Source of the DNA: Azolla caroliniana
Taxonomy: Eukaryota; Polypodiophyta
Direction: 5' to 3'
NCBI GenBank assembly: GCA_043228905.1
Contig: JBHGNT010000022.1
Coordinates: 10,912,001-10,976,000, forward strand
DNA length: 64,000 bases
Below, piece after piece: positions 11,183-23,148 of the stretch. The stretch's first letter is position 1. Each line of letters opens with the position of its first letter. The notes beneath the pieces are model-generated. The model was given only the letters and a program-made list of their open reading frames with translations, made no database searches and was not told where the DNA came from. The position numbers and the translations under genes were made by a program.

Positions 11183-13748
11183 TTGTTCTAAAATCGCACC
11201 ATGATTTGAGGCTGAATAAACATGAGGTAGATGTAACTCATGCATTCAGATAGACAGACACACACATTTCAATGGTCATAAAATATTTATGGGTTGAGAT
11301 TTGATTAGCTCATAGATCATATATGACTGATATGACCAACATGAAACATTGACATACGTAATGTATATGAAATTGTTAAGTGTCTCTTGTTGTTCAAATT
11401 TCTAATGAGCATTGCAATTGAGGTTGTACATTGGGAATAAGAGTGTAAGGATATGTTTGGGTTTTAAATGTGGGGAAGCCAAATGTTACCGTGATCGAAA
11501 CTAGAGCATTGGAATAAAGTGTGATAAGAAGATGTGTGACCCTATGTGATAGGAAACATGCATAGGCGATGAGTCTCCCCATCAATGCTCCAATGTAATT
11601 TCTCATGCACAACATAATGTAATGTAGTTGTATTAAAACAATGATGGAGATGGTAGACAAGGGATGGAATTTACAACATATGGGTGTGTGTGGTAACTGG
11701 TTTGTTTGGCCAAAGAAGAAGATAGCATAACACATAAAGATATTAGCATGAACATAGTTTCAACTTGGTTCAACTTGAGCCTTTATTAGCTTAATGATGT
11801 CGTGATGTGGCATGGGTGAAGGGAAAAAATCTCCTAGCATAAGTTTTATAATATTTTAAGGTTCTTGTGGGCAAAACAAGTGTAAGGAGTTAAGAGAATA
11901 ATGCAAATAAGAGGAATTGTCATTTGTAGTATACAAGATACAACAATGGGGTATACTGTAAAAATACAAGGATGTACATTTTGCAAAAGTCAAATATCGA
12001 TGACAACTCCTACGTAAAGAAGTTTTTATTTTAGTACAAGCTCCCTTGGAAGCCATAAAAAGGAGGCAGAGAACTCTTTGTCAAGAACCATCATTTTTGG
12101 GAATCATGTCTAGGCTTTGTCAATAGATGGCTAACATGAGATAGCAAATCAAGATAGCACGTAGGAGACCACAACAACAAAGGTGATGTGGCCATTGATC
12201 TTAAACTCACTACCCCAAAACTCAAGAATCTCCTCTTAACACTATTTTGACTTTAGATCTTTCGTGATCTCAATCCCTCATATCATATTGAATTGGGTGA
12301 TCATTATTGTAAAAACGAATTGTATCGAATAAGTATGTTAAGTTGGTTTTCTAACGTATGTTAATGATAGGTCACCTAATCAATATCTTCTTCAACTATT
12401 AACCATCATCGAATGGAGATTTATATTGATGATGTGGCACTTTCAACCTAACCAATGTTGAGTGCAAACATTTTACAAAGTATATTCAATTGTTTTTCTT
12501 ACGTGCATTAATGCATAATTAATCAATATTATTCCAAATATGGGCAATGCATTACCTTTATCTTGTATATCATGGCTTGTTCTAATTAGTACACATTTTA
12601 TCACATGCAATATAGGAAGTGTATTATTTGTATAGAGTGCCCAACGACATCGATTACTTTGATAAACTATGAATTGCGTAATTTTCTACGAACGCTAGTA
12701 TGGAAACTTTCAGCAATGGAACATCAAATTAAGATCTACATGTCTTGATCATTACATATAATGTTAGAACCAAAAGAAGACTTCATGAGCCGCATATAGG
12801 CACACACACACACACACCGTTAACATGGGAGACCGAAGGTCGTCAAAACAATTTGGAGAAATGGAAGAAGAAGGAAACAACGTCTTTGAATTTCTTTGAT
12901 ATATTTGATGCATCATAATTTATAATCACAATGATGATCCTCAACTCATAGAGGCTAATACCACACCTCATGTTTCACGCATATCCTCAGATGCAATATA
13001 TGTAGCGTGATCTAGCTTTTGACTATCTAAAGTATGCACATCATGACCAAATATATGGATGCTCATATCCATGGGGCGTTCCTTGGACAGGAGTCACACA
13101 AGCATATATGACATTGAAATAAAGTGATGTGCTTACACATTTGATGTTGTAATAACATACACATTGTTGATTGAGATTATACAATCGTAGTAAACATTTA
13201 ACTATTTAGGGAATATGAAGTCCTTATGCCATTCTAGTCCTCATTTGATGTTCTCTCTCGATGTGAGCATACATGCCGAATCAGCCAGGTGTCACAAAAT
13301 CTCAATATCAAGATTTGATCCTATAACCTTCAAACATGCTTAAGAGATATTTGATGGCCATCTTGTATAAGTTGATGATGGTATAGTTGACCACCACGAA
13401 TATTTAAGGTTTTTCGAAATTATTCTTAATATATAAACATGATCAAAGGTTAGTAACACCTCAAGAGATTTAGGAGAAGCATACATAATTATGTTTCTGT
13501 ATTAACCAATGCTCTTATATATGCAAGAGAAATAGTGGCTACTGTAGTTTGCATGTGATGATGTGGCTCCTATTGATAAGCATAAACTATAATTGATATT
13601 AACTAGGACTAACTCATTTATTTGTGTTTGTCGACTCTAGGTGTTCACGCCAAATACATATCTTTGTTCCGATAGAAGTTCTCTCTCTTTGTTAGAATCG
13701 TTCACTAAGGGGTTTAGATTATCACATAACCTATTACTGGTGAACTAG
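11183..13748. other. Spacer of the long inverted repeat; holds an empty-site copy of a dispersed repeat
   Basis: AT-rich and non-coding by eye; ORFs at 11394-11735 (minus) and 11856-12056 (minus) have no recognisable domain. About 12340-12840 is a direct copy of the sequence found at 15868-16152 and again at 23144-23850. A short CA run lies near 12800. This copy keeps the uninterrupted sequence that elsewhere is split by a LINE and an LTR element. Confidence 0.6.
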
Positions 13749-14186
13749 GTGAGGGCAATTGCCAATCGCTCTCATGACTTTAGCTTTGCAAATCCTAACA
13801 TTGTGAACTCTTAGTTGCACTTCTTTATGACAACTTTAATTAAGGAGCTAGTTTATACCTTATGAAGGATTAAATGTTAAACACATACATAAATATGGTA
13901 GCACTAACCACGCCTTGATTAGCAAGGAAGTCCACACACAACACATATGAAAGGAGAGATTAAAGCTTGACCAAATAGCACTTAATCTGCCTAATCACTT
14001 AGCTCACTATAGTATATGATAAAGAAAAATGAACAAAGTTCTAGCTTCAGCTATAAGAGTAGAGAAAACTCAAAGATAAAGAATGAAGAGCTTAAAATTC
14101 ATAAAGGTGACTTTAATAGCTCACTTAGTAAAAAGGTTGTTCCCTTTCACATTGGAGTGGTCATTTGGTTTAATGCTCTAGAGAAA

Positions 14187-14958
14187 ATTCGGTTATATCA
14201 GAACTAAGACAAGATAGCAATAGAAAGAGTGAGAGAAAGAGTGATGGATGATAAAGATATGAGATATCAGTGGATTGAGTGAGTGAGTGAGAGAGTAACT
14301 ATGAAAGGAAATATGTATTACGATAAAGAGATACAAGAGACAACTTACTTGGAGGACTCAAGACTTGTGTTGAACTTGAACGCAACTTCATATTCAAGAC
14401 CATTAGCAAGTTGGACAGGCGGTGACAGTGGTCTCACGAGATTCAGAATAGTACTTGTGGCACAAGGTTTGAGAAGGGAACAATGGAACATTGGGTGAAA
14501 TTGCATGTGGGAAGGGAGATAAAGACGGAAAGTCACCTCATTAATCTTTGATGAGGTTGTAAATGGTCCCCATCCCCCACTTTATCCACTACTATGTCAT
14601 GTCTCTCGCTCTCACTCTCTCTCGTTCACTCTATCCACTACTATCTCATCTATCTCTATCATCCATCGCTCTTTCTATCGCTATCTTGTCTTATTTTTTA
14701 TAATTTGAACTAGAATGGTTTGACAAGATTGAGGGAACTTCATTATATAGTGAGTCATGGAACATTGTAGGGTTTTCTAGAATGTTCCAAGAAGTTCTTG
14801 GAAGTTCTAGAATGTTCTAGGATTCTACCAATTATGATATAATATTACAATCTAATAAAAATATGTATCTGATAGATTAATGGTTAAGTCCTTGGCATAT
14901 ATATATATATATATATAGGTTAGAAGTTCCAGCCTTGCAATTACATGGTGGCCATCAT
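14187..14958. mobile_element. Insertion in the right arm of the inverted repeat
   Basis: The left arm lacks this stretch: homology stops after CTCTAGAG at about 14180 and resumes at CTATTAGTGTAGTACC near 14960. The insert has its own imperfect inverted repeats of roughly 90 bp (about 14209-14300 against 14595-14697), rich in GA/CT and beginning AAGACAAGATAGC. Between them lies a piece of gypsy polyprotein. An AT dinucleotide run sits near 14899-14917. Inverted ends around captured coding sequence recall Pack-type elements, but I could not find a target duplication. Confidence 0.6.
14345..14536 (-). pseudogene. Ty3/gypsy integrase C-terminal/chromodomain-linker fragment
   Basis: The minus-strand ORF reads TFRLYLPSHMQFHPMFHCSLLKPC, then PLSPPVQLANGLEYEVAFK. 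This matches the well-known end of plant gypsy integrases, where RLxLPxxxxIHPVFHxSLLKP is followed by a proline-rich linker and EYEVEEIL at the chromodomain start. It is about 60 residues with no other gypsy sequence around it, so it is a captured fragment. The reading frame is open throughout, but it has no neighbouring LTR or pol domain. Confidence 0.8.
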
Positions 14959-15867
14959 TGGTTCTATTAGTGTAGTACCAATGCAAATGTTGATGGCTTT
15001 GCAGAGCTTGCTACGTACAACAAACACATAAACATTGTGCTTGTTTACTCAACAGAGTTGGCTTCAATGGTTACCAACTTTGACACCCTAACAATAGTCC
15101 CTAATGGTTATGATAAAACATTTTCATTGACTACCACCCACCATGGTTATGGGCAAGTCTAGTTGAGACCAAGTTTGATACTAGTACATTTGCAATTTTG
15201 CCATCATCTCTTATGGCACCGCATCAAGTTGACAAGATTTTGCTTGTTGCAACCTTTCTTAAACCAACTATGCTTCTTCTCTCATAGGATGACATTATTA
15301 ACCTAACTACATTGATCTTTCCTTCACGGCTTTTGCCCACGTAGTATCCCTTATCAACATGTAGAATGAGTTTTTCTATATCCTTTTATTTCAGTTGTAA
15401 CACAAGGGTCATGCCTTATTTTTAGGTATCTAAACAATTAACTTTCTTGATCGTTTGATGATGTGATCATGTAAGAAATTGTCATTTTCGTTTTGAAATC
15501 ATTGGTCCAAGTTGAAAGATTTGTTTTTTTGTAGAGATATTATACGAAATGAGACAAGTGTTTGATTCAATCTTGGGCCTTTTAAGCATTTGGAATATTT
15601 CAATGTGATTCTTTCTCAACAAATAGGAAAGAAGTTCATGTTGGGTAACTTTAAGAGTTCTTCTTCAATGAAGATTCATTATTTTTAAACCATAATCACA
15701 AATCGATCCATCCTTGGTGTAAGGGGATATCTCACTAAGGTCTTTCTAATGATAGGTTATCTGATAAATATCTACATCAACTATTAACCATCATGTAATG
15801 GAGATTTATATTGATGATGTGGCGCTTTTGAACCAAACTGGTGTTGAGTGCAAACCATTTCAAATAA

Positions 15868-16152
15868 GTATCTTTAATTGGTTTTCTAACATATGTTAAT
15901 GATAGGTCACCAAATCAATATCTTCTTCAACTATTAACCATCATTGAATGGAGATTTATATTGATGATGTGGCACTTTCATCATCAATATAATCAATATA
16001 ATTGAAACAATGTTGAGTGCAAACATTTTCGAAAAAGTATGTTCAATTGTTTTTCTTACGTGCAATAATACATAATTAATCAATATGATTCTAAGTATGT
16101 GGTAATGCATTCCCTTTATCTTGTACCTCATGGCTTGTTCTAATTAGTACAC
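15868..16152 (+). repeat. Dispersed repeat, first part (interrupted copy)
   Basis: Closely matches 12340-12597, including GATAGGTCACC, ATTAACCATCAT, GATGATGTGGCAC and TTCTAATTAGTACAC. It stops at 16152 where the LINE tail begins. The matching continuation (homologous to 12605 onward) is found only at 23144, beyond the LINE and the LTR element. Part of the unit (about 15743-15862 and 15894-16020) is itself repeated in tandem. Confidence 0.75.
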
Positions 16153-16223
16153 TTTTTTTCTTTTTCTTTTTTTTTCCAAAAAAAACTCCTTCCATTAGTT
16201 ATAAAATTTTACAAATGAGTCGA

Positions 16224-17909
16224 CTATGTACAAATCCATGTAGGGACGTGATAGTTCCATCTTATGTGGATGCCCACTGACTCAAGAAAGGGAGAGGACG
16301 ACCATTGTTGTATGAAGGCTATTCGTTGTCTTTCAACTCCATCTGAGCCGCCCTTGAAGCCATCATAGTGGCTCTTTAGAGTGGCTACAATTTCACTCCA
16401 TATCTCTTGCAGTAACCTTGTTGGATGTGCGGTTTGTTTGGAGAAGACACGTCTACACCGTTGTTTCCATAGAATCCAAAGTGTTATTGGGTTGACCAAT
16501 TCCAACACAACTTGAGATTTATCATTAAGAGGAGTTGAGTGGACATTGCCGCTGGTGGAGAAAAGAATCTCTTGTGCTTTTATCACCAAAGTCATCCCCT
16601 CCTCCTGATGCTTGTATCTGCCAACTGGGGTCTGCCATGAGAGCCAACATATATTTCCCCACTTGATTGAGCCTTGCACATGGCATAATTGCAACAAGTG
16701 GCCAACCCGCCGCCATATTCGATGGGACGTTGGGCAGTCCCACAGAGTGTGTCGTATTGATTCTACTACATTTGGGCACTCTACACAATTAGGAGAGCTA
16801 AGGTTCCCACATTGCCATGCTCCCACCCGTAGGGACTTATGTATTAATAGCCATTAGAACGTGGTAATTCGCCTCGCGTGTTGTTGTTTCCAGATTTTCT
16901 GCCAAAACTTGGTGATAATTGTGGGAGGAACTTGAAATGTGTGCCAGACCTTTGCAACAACCGGCTTTCGGGCGGTTTGAGCAGCTAGAATGTGGCGACC
17001 CAATCTAGTTGTGAATTGGAAGAAAGGGATGGGTTTGCTTCCTTGCCCCACGTAAGGATCACACCATGTCCATTGCAAAGGGTCCCAACTGACCTTACGT
17101 AGCCATGTGTTTTCATGAGTACATATGTGCCAATTGGGTTGTACTTTGATCGGATCAAGATCTACAATCCATTTATGACCAGTATACGTGAGTACTCGAA
17201 TTGCATTATTCTATGTTGGTGTCTCAGTGTCTCGCGATTCAGAGCCTTCGATCCTGTCTGGTGTTCCCCTACCTCTCGGGATCAGAGATCCCTCGTCCTC
17301 GTAGTCTATCCATTTCTCCATTGTCGTCCTTTGAGTAGCAGCTTCCCTAATCAGTAGAGTGTTAATTATTTCCGATCTCATAGTCCATTCGCCCCTGATT
17401 CCATGGAGTATGTTGGCTTGATGTTGTAGTGGGATTGCCATAAACCTTCTCCAACATTCTATACTTTTTCCTGGACCTTTTGCAATGTATCCCCATGACA
17501 ACCCCTTACGTGATCCCAATGGTTGATTAAATTCATCCTTGATACATGGGTTCCATAGGATACGTTGACTGAGCCAAGCAGGTTCAGAACTCGGTTGATC
17601 GCACTTGAGCCCTCGTCTAATGTCACACCATGCCTTCCACATGGATGCACCGAATCTATCCTCCAATTGGCGGGAGAAACTAGGTTTGAGATCCATGTTT
17701 AGAATCCATCCCGTTTGGGGGGCCCAATTGACCTCTTTTCGTGGCCTAAAGTAAGCGAAACGTAACCGCAGTAGCATTTTCCAGCAATCATTTCCTGGTT
17801 GGAGTCCTCGCACCACAAATTTTGCAAGTAAGGCATTTGATTGTGAAAGGGGATCAATAAGACCCAATCCCCATCTCAACTTAGGCGTTGTGAGTATAGG
17901 CCACGCCAC
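16224..17909 (-). pseudogene. LINE ORF2 C-terminal region with zinc-binding (zf-RVT) domain
   Basis: Two main frames. The segment starting at 17909 opens MAWPILTTPKLRWGLGLIDP, the usual sequence just after the RT thumb in plant L1 elements. The segment starting at 16826 has NCVECPNVVESIRHTLWDC, a CxxC-H-C zinc-binding pattern, and then PITLWILWKQRCRRVF. The regions are separated by frameshifts or stops around 17080-17210, so the protein is broken. Family knowledge: this domain binds element RNA in the RNP. Confidence 0.85.
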
Positions 17910-17999
17910 CTTGACACGACTTACATGATCTTCCTTACCAGACCAAATGTAGTTTCGGACCAGTCATTGAATCTGATGTATACTTTCCTTGGAGATTGT

Positions 18000-19271
18000 C
18001 TAGCATGGTAGACTGTACCATGCTATTGCGAGTAGTACCTGGTTTGCCACTATGATGCGACCCGCTAGCGACAATTTTTTCGAACTCCAATGTATCAACT
18101 TTTGACGAATGGAATGGATAATGGGTGCAATCATAGTCTCCGGCGGTATGTTGAAACCAATTTGGAAACCCAAATATTTGGTGCTCGCTCCTTGATTGAT
18201 CCATTTGAAAGTGGGATGTGGGTGCCACGCCGGATGTGTTTCATGAGAAAGCCATATTGCCCAGGATTTGTGCCAATTGATCATGGCATTGGATCTCTTG
18301 CAAAATATGGCTAACCCACTTTCTAGCTTTTGGAGGTTTTCCAAGTCCCCTTGCAGGTAGACCGTTGTGTCATCTGCAAATTCTATATCTAGGATGCTCT
18401 GGTGAGAATGAGGTACGAGAAGACCACGTAGGTTGAGATGCCGCGAGTTGAGAAAGCAAGAGAGTGCTTCGACGTATAATAGAAATAAGGTTGGAGCTAG
18501 TGGGCATCCCTGTCGTACAGATCGGGATATTCGGAAAAAAGGGCCCCTTTCACTTGCCAGTGAAATGCAACTGCTACCGTTCCTATAAAGTCCTGCAATG
18601 CCTTTGATCCATGTCTCATGAAAGCCGAGTTTCCCCATCACGCTTTCTAGAAAGTTCCAGCATACCTTGTCGTATGCTTTCTCAAAATCTACTAGCAGCA
18701 CCGCTACCTTGTTGTTGGTACGCTTGGCTAGGGTTACTGCTTCCCAGGATGAGAAGAGGTTGTCTAGGATGCTCTGATTTCTAACAAAACCTATCTGGGA
18801 CAGATGAATGAGTTGAGGGAGAAGTGGTGTTAAACGATGTGCCACGATTTTTGCGAGCAACTTATAGACAGTATTGAGAAGAGTTATGGACCGCCACTTG
18901 CTAATGTCGTTGGCACTCCGACCACTTTTAGGAATGAGATGTATCATCCCATGTCCAAATTCCTCTGGCATGTTTCTAGAGGTGATGATCTCCTCATATG
19001 CATGGAAGAGGTCTTCTTTAATAGTGTCCCAAAGGCATGTGAAAAAGTACGAGGTGAGGCCGTCGATTCCGGGGCAACTATCTGCATCCAAATCAGAGAG
19101 GGCCTCCCATATCTCGATGATTGATAGGGGACGCACGAGCCATGTATTCATTTCCGTCGTGACTTTCTCAGGTATGCTTTGGAGGATAATATCTTCTCTT
19201 ATGTCTTTCCCTATAGCCATAGTATCTTCGGTGAGTAGGCAGTTATAGTAACTTGTGGCAATATTCCTCAT
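18000..19271 (-). pseudogene. LINE reverse transcriptase domain (423-codon open frame)
   Basis: A long open frame with all core non-LTR RT blocks in order: PGIDGLTSYFF near 19070, LIPKSGRSANDISKWRSITLL near 18920, QIGFVRNQSILDNL near 18780, VDFEKAYDKV near 18680, RQGCPLAPTLFLLYVEAL near 18510 and the catalytic FADDTTVY near 18375. It ends at a stop just after the thumb (AGRIIVANQVLLAIAWY). RT nicks-and-primes at the target (TPRT). The frame is well preserved, but the element has lost its 5' end and its C-terminal frame is broken, so it is not autonomous. Confidence 0.9.
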
Positions 19272-20072
19272 TTCATCGCCATCCTCAGTGGTCGTTCCAT
19301 ACTCTCAATTGAGGTTGCGCATCATTGTTCTAGCATGCCTCAGGCCTTTGGAGTGGAAGAATTCCTTCGTGGTTTTGTCCCCTACTCGAATCCATCGTGT
19401 CATGCTTCCATGAAACTCCATGTCATATATTTCCTTTTCCGTCAAGCTGAGTTCATGTTTGGCCATAGCAACTTGTCCTGCGATCCAACTACATGACGAG
19501 TATCTATGTTGGAGTCGTTGTAAGGCTATTAGTTCCCCTCCTCTTTTCTCTTACTTCAACTCTTCCTATGGTCTTGACAATCTCATGTAGGAGAGTTGAA
19601 GCTCTTGTTAATTTAGCTAGAAGTTTGTCAGATGCTGATGAGTCATTGACGAGTAATGACCATTGGTTGGAGAGTTGTTCCTTCACCTCTATAAATGTGT
19701 AAATAGTGTGTGGGATGCAAGGCTGGAATGGGCCCCATTTTCGGTGCAATTGAAAATGACCAACTATCGGGTAATGGTCAGAGAAAATCGTGCTTGGAGT
19801 TATGCAACACCACCCTCCCTTCGTTCTAGAGCCTCGCCCACATAAATGTGGTCAATGCAAGATAGGGTGGGTCCACTATTTCGCCTGTCTGATCGGGAGA
19901 ATAAGAGAGAATTCCTTTTTCGTTGGAAGTTGTAAGAATGCTAGATGTCTCGCAGGTTAAGGTGTACAAATAACATCTCACATTGTTTACGCTCCCTTCC
20001 TTGTAGAACTATGGGGTTGTTGTTGGAGCTATCGTGAATGGATTCGATCATATTAAAATCCCCTCCAATGCA

Positions 20073-20441
20073 CTACTCTTCTGCACCCGCTACTTGTAGG
20101 CGGATGCGGTCCCAGAATGTTGCCCTTTTTGTTATGTTAGTTGGAGCATAAACATTCATGAAATTCCAACGTTGCCCTTCGATGGCCAACGTGCCAAAAT
20201 GTGCCCTACCAGGTATAAGTGATTCCTGGTGTATTAAGCCTTGGGCTAGATGTTCCCGAATCAAAGTGTAAATACCACCATGATTTCCATCCTCCCCTGT
20301 TGTTGGCTCCCAAATTGTTCGCCATGATCCTAGTAGAAGGTCTCCGACTTCCTTTGACTGCGTATTATCGAGGTGGTGCTCCTGCAACATGATGATGTCA
20401 GCAACACTCCCTAATAAATATTCTTCAAGATCCCTTCTCAG
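20073..20441 (-). pseudogene. LINE endonuclease, C-terminal part
   Basis: Contains the MLQEHHL motif with the catalytic Glu of the exonuclease-endonuclease-phosphatase fold, then GGIYTLIREHL and FMNVYAPTN (the NVYAP block). It is only about 120 residues; the N-terminal catalytic Asn/Asp part is lost by 5' truncation at about 20441. The linker between this and the RT (19272-20072) is degraded in several frames. Confidence 0.8.
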
Positions 20442-20447
20442 TTTATC

Positions 20448-23148
20448 ACATGTGTTGAGATATCAAGCTCAACTAGGCTTAGTTATTTTGTCATATGTGT
20501 AACTTAGTTGTTACATACATAGAATCTAGTTAGTGTGTTGACTTCAAAGCCTTAAATAGGGTTTAGGGATACATCCTAGATCCTCCACTACCAAGTACAT
20601 TTAATATAGAACTTACGTCTTTGTACCTACATTCCCTCACACATGTGAACCAGTGTTGGGCAAAGTTTCTAGTCCCTACTGGAAATTTTCCTGCTTCTTA
20701 TGATCTTAACCGGAAATTAAAAATTTTAACTGGCCACTTTCCTACGAGTGATAATGTCAACTAGAACATGTTTTTTTTTTTTTTGGCTCATCATATTATA
20801 TGAAACTAATCGATGTAAGATCTTAATCAAATCCACAACCTTTTATCATGTTATCTTTTCTTGATGACCTATTTACCATTGTGGTGGCCAAAGACTTAGA
20901 TGTCCTTGGCAACACATGAATGTTTAAGGCTTCAATATTATTCATAACTTGTCTATATCTAAGTTGTGTACAAACAACAATGTATAGATACATTTCTAGG
21001 AAATTAACCTCTCCTATCCACGCAAAAAATCATGGCATTTGGTACTTTGGTTATATACATACTCAAAATCAGAATGATTCAAAAGTTGTTATTCCAATAA
21101 TGGTTGTTTAGGCCTATCAATTTTATCTTGGCCTTATCTGGGTTGTCTATCTTCTAGCTTTGTGAATTCATTGAGCTCTGCAATGGAAAAAGGGACAAAC
21201 CATACTTTTATATAGCTTTGAGCCACCACCAACATTGCCAATAAAAGAATAGTGACACGTGCAATGGACACAAAAAACATATTTTATTATTGCTCTTAGA
21301 GGACAAAATATGGCCTATAAGGACCCAAAGTGAAACATTTTCAATATGTGGAATCGATTAGCGACTTTCATGAAATGGAATGAACTGAACTTGAGTGTTC
21401 ATATCTCTACATATACACCATCTACAAGTGAAATAAACAAAAGAAAGCTAGATAGGAGAATGATATGATACTCACTCTAGTCAAACTTAAGAGCCGACCA
21501 ACTAATGTAGATCTCGTTGGTGATACAAAAGAAACAACGTCTCTAGTTCTGCTCTCGTTCAAATCAATAGATAAAAAAATCATTAAATTCAATTTATCTT
21601 CCCCAAAAGAACTTGTTTTTAAAATTAAGGCGTTCGTTAAACGAATGATTTTGAATATGCAAATTTAAATTTTCACTTTCTAGGCATTACCTTTTATGAA
21701 CATCCACATATTCATATGTCTCATCAAAAATCTCTTCCTACATTATTATTAACCCACAAAGGTGCATGGGATGAAAGAAACAACGCACCCCATAGTTGGG
21801 ATGTATGTGCAAATTGCTTGGAGTTCAATACACAAATGAATTCGCCGCATTAAGGCAAACATGAAAACATACCTCTTATGGTTTGATGAGTTGAGGGTTC
21901 CTTCTGCATTTGCATAGATCGGAAGGCTATCAAACATCTCATAATCTCCACAACATGAGTACAAACAGATGGCCTTATGTCCCACATCATTGTTATGTTG
22001 CTGACACAGAGACAACATATTAAATCAGTGTCCATATTAATTGCACAAAAGATCAATTGCCTGTGGGCAATAACCAATTGGAGCACGATACATATATCTA
22101 CATTACATGATAGAAGTATTCCGTCTCCATCATCCGGCCAACTAATTTCAATTCTTGCTAAACAAGAAGATATGAATTCATCTTCTCCAACAACAGTTAG
22201 AAATGGTGGTTCATGCTTTTAAATAATCCTAACACATATGATTCAACATGTCGAGCCCCTCCCTTGTTCCTTGATAGAAATCGCGTCCCACTAATTATTG
22301 CTTCCAATTTCTTGTCTTTGTTAGCAAGTTGTAGCATCAACAATAAAAACTCTAAAACCTTGAGTACATTTACCAAAAATTCATTATGATGATAAGAAAA
22401 AACCAAAAAAATTGATCCATAATGAAGATAAAAACAAAAAATATTTCCAGTTACATAACAAAAATAAAGGAAGGTTTAAAGGAAACCAAAATTGATTGAA
22501 GAAAATGACTTACTTTCTTCTTGTCGGGATTTCTCAAATTTCACCACTCCTTCGATGAGTACACTATTTGTGAAGAGATAATACAGACATGGGAAAAGAG
22601 AGGGAAAACAAGGGAAAAAGAGGGATTCGAGAGTAGGGAAACAAGGAAAAACACACTCAAAGAGGGAGAAAGAGGGAAACTAGTTTTTTAAACATATTTT
22701 TTTAAACAAAATGCAGGAATAGCCGGTTACAAAAATATGAACCGGCTAGATTCCGGTTTTTTGGAAATTCTAGCCGGAATAAGTTCCGGCTCTCTCCCAC
22801 CTTAGCTGGCAAAAGTCCCAACCTAACCGGAACACTGACATTGTTCCTAGGACTTTGCCCAACACTGATGTGCACCCTTGCACATGAGATGTATATATAC
22901 CTCATGGTGGGTATTTTTGTTCTTCTTGATACCTTTTAATATAAGCAAGAGTTCCTTGAGCTACACGTGTGTTAATCATCCCCCATCTTGTCTTAGTGTT
23001 TATAAGTGTACTTCCTCTCATTCTCTCATACATCTATGCACACTCATATCATATAATCTTCCGCTACTTAATAACATACATGATTAACTACTCACATAAT
23101 TAGATTATTATTAACCCTTAGTTAATTACCTAATTATTTAACAACATG
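20448..23148 (+). repeat. Solo LTR with 5-bp target duplication, split by a hAT element
   Basis: The LTR runs from 20453 (TGTTGAGATATCAAGC) to 23143 (TTATTTAACA), with TG...CA ends, once the hAT insertion at 20651-22875 is set aside; its own length is then about 466 bp. ACATG flanks it at 20448-20452 and 23144-23148. The unfilled paralogue near 12602 has a single ACATG at the matching place, which confirms the insertion. A TATA-like GTATATATACC lies near 22891. No internal region remains, so it is a solo LTR. Orientation is inferred from the TATA box. Confidence 0.85.
20643..22875. mobile_element. hAT-like TIR element, 2217 bp, apparently non-autonomous
   Basis: The termini are CAGTGTTGGGCAAAGT at 20651 and its exact reverse complement ending at 22867. 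The flanking 8-mers are ATGTGAAC (20643-20650) and ATGTGCAC (22868-22875), 7 of 8 bases the same. CAGTG ends and an 8-bp duplication fit the hAT superfamily. CCGG-containing motifs (AACCGG, GCCGG) cluster near both ends. Internal ORFs (for example 21749-22018 minus) show no recognisable transposase or hAT dimerisation motif, so it is probably a deletion derivative. Confidence 0.88.

Larger units (their letters stand above)
9636..15858. repeat. Long inverted-repeat (foldback-like) structure, about 6.2 kb
   Basis: The left arm (9636-11182) is repeated in reverse complement as the right arm (13749-15858). Matching landmarks include the outer end (ATGGTTTGCACTCAAC on the left, GTTGAGTGCAAACCAT on the right), the block around 10010-10080 against 15420-15520, and the block around 10930-11130 against 13790-14010. 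Identity by eye is moderate, with many small differences, so the arms are old. The right arm is longer because of an insertion at 14187-14958. The spacer (11183-13748) has no recognisable transposase. No clear target duplication was found, so a transposon origin is inferred. Confidence 0.75.
16153..20441 (-). mobile_element. L1-like LINE, 5'-truncated, minus strand
   Basis: The 3' end is marked by a T-rich run at 16153-16176 (the poly-A tail seen from the + strand). Moving up the minus strand are the C-terminal zinc-knuckle region, RT and the end of an AP-like endonuclease; the copy stops inside the endonuclease at about 20441. ORF1 is absent. The flanks GTACAC and TTTATCACATG are adjacent in the uninterrupted paralogue at about 12590-12607, which supports these ends. 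No clear target duplication is left. Two shorter relatives lie at 55426 and 59359. Confidence 0.9.

Noticed and set aside
18837-19248. Plus-strand ORFs within the LINE RT region
   Set aside because: They are shadows of the well-defined minus-strand RT frame.
20528-20541. CTAGTTAGTGTGT as a target duplication of the large LINE (compare CTAATTAGTACAC at 16140-16152)
   Set aside because: Only about 9 of 13 bases agree and it lies inside the later LTR; the empty-site paralogue places the LINE end at about 20441.
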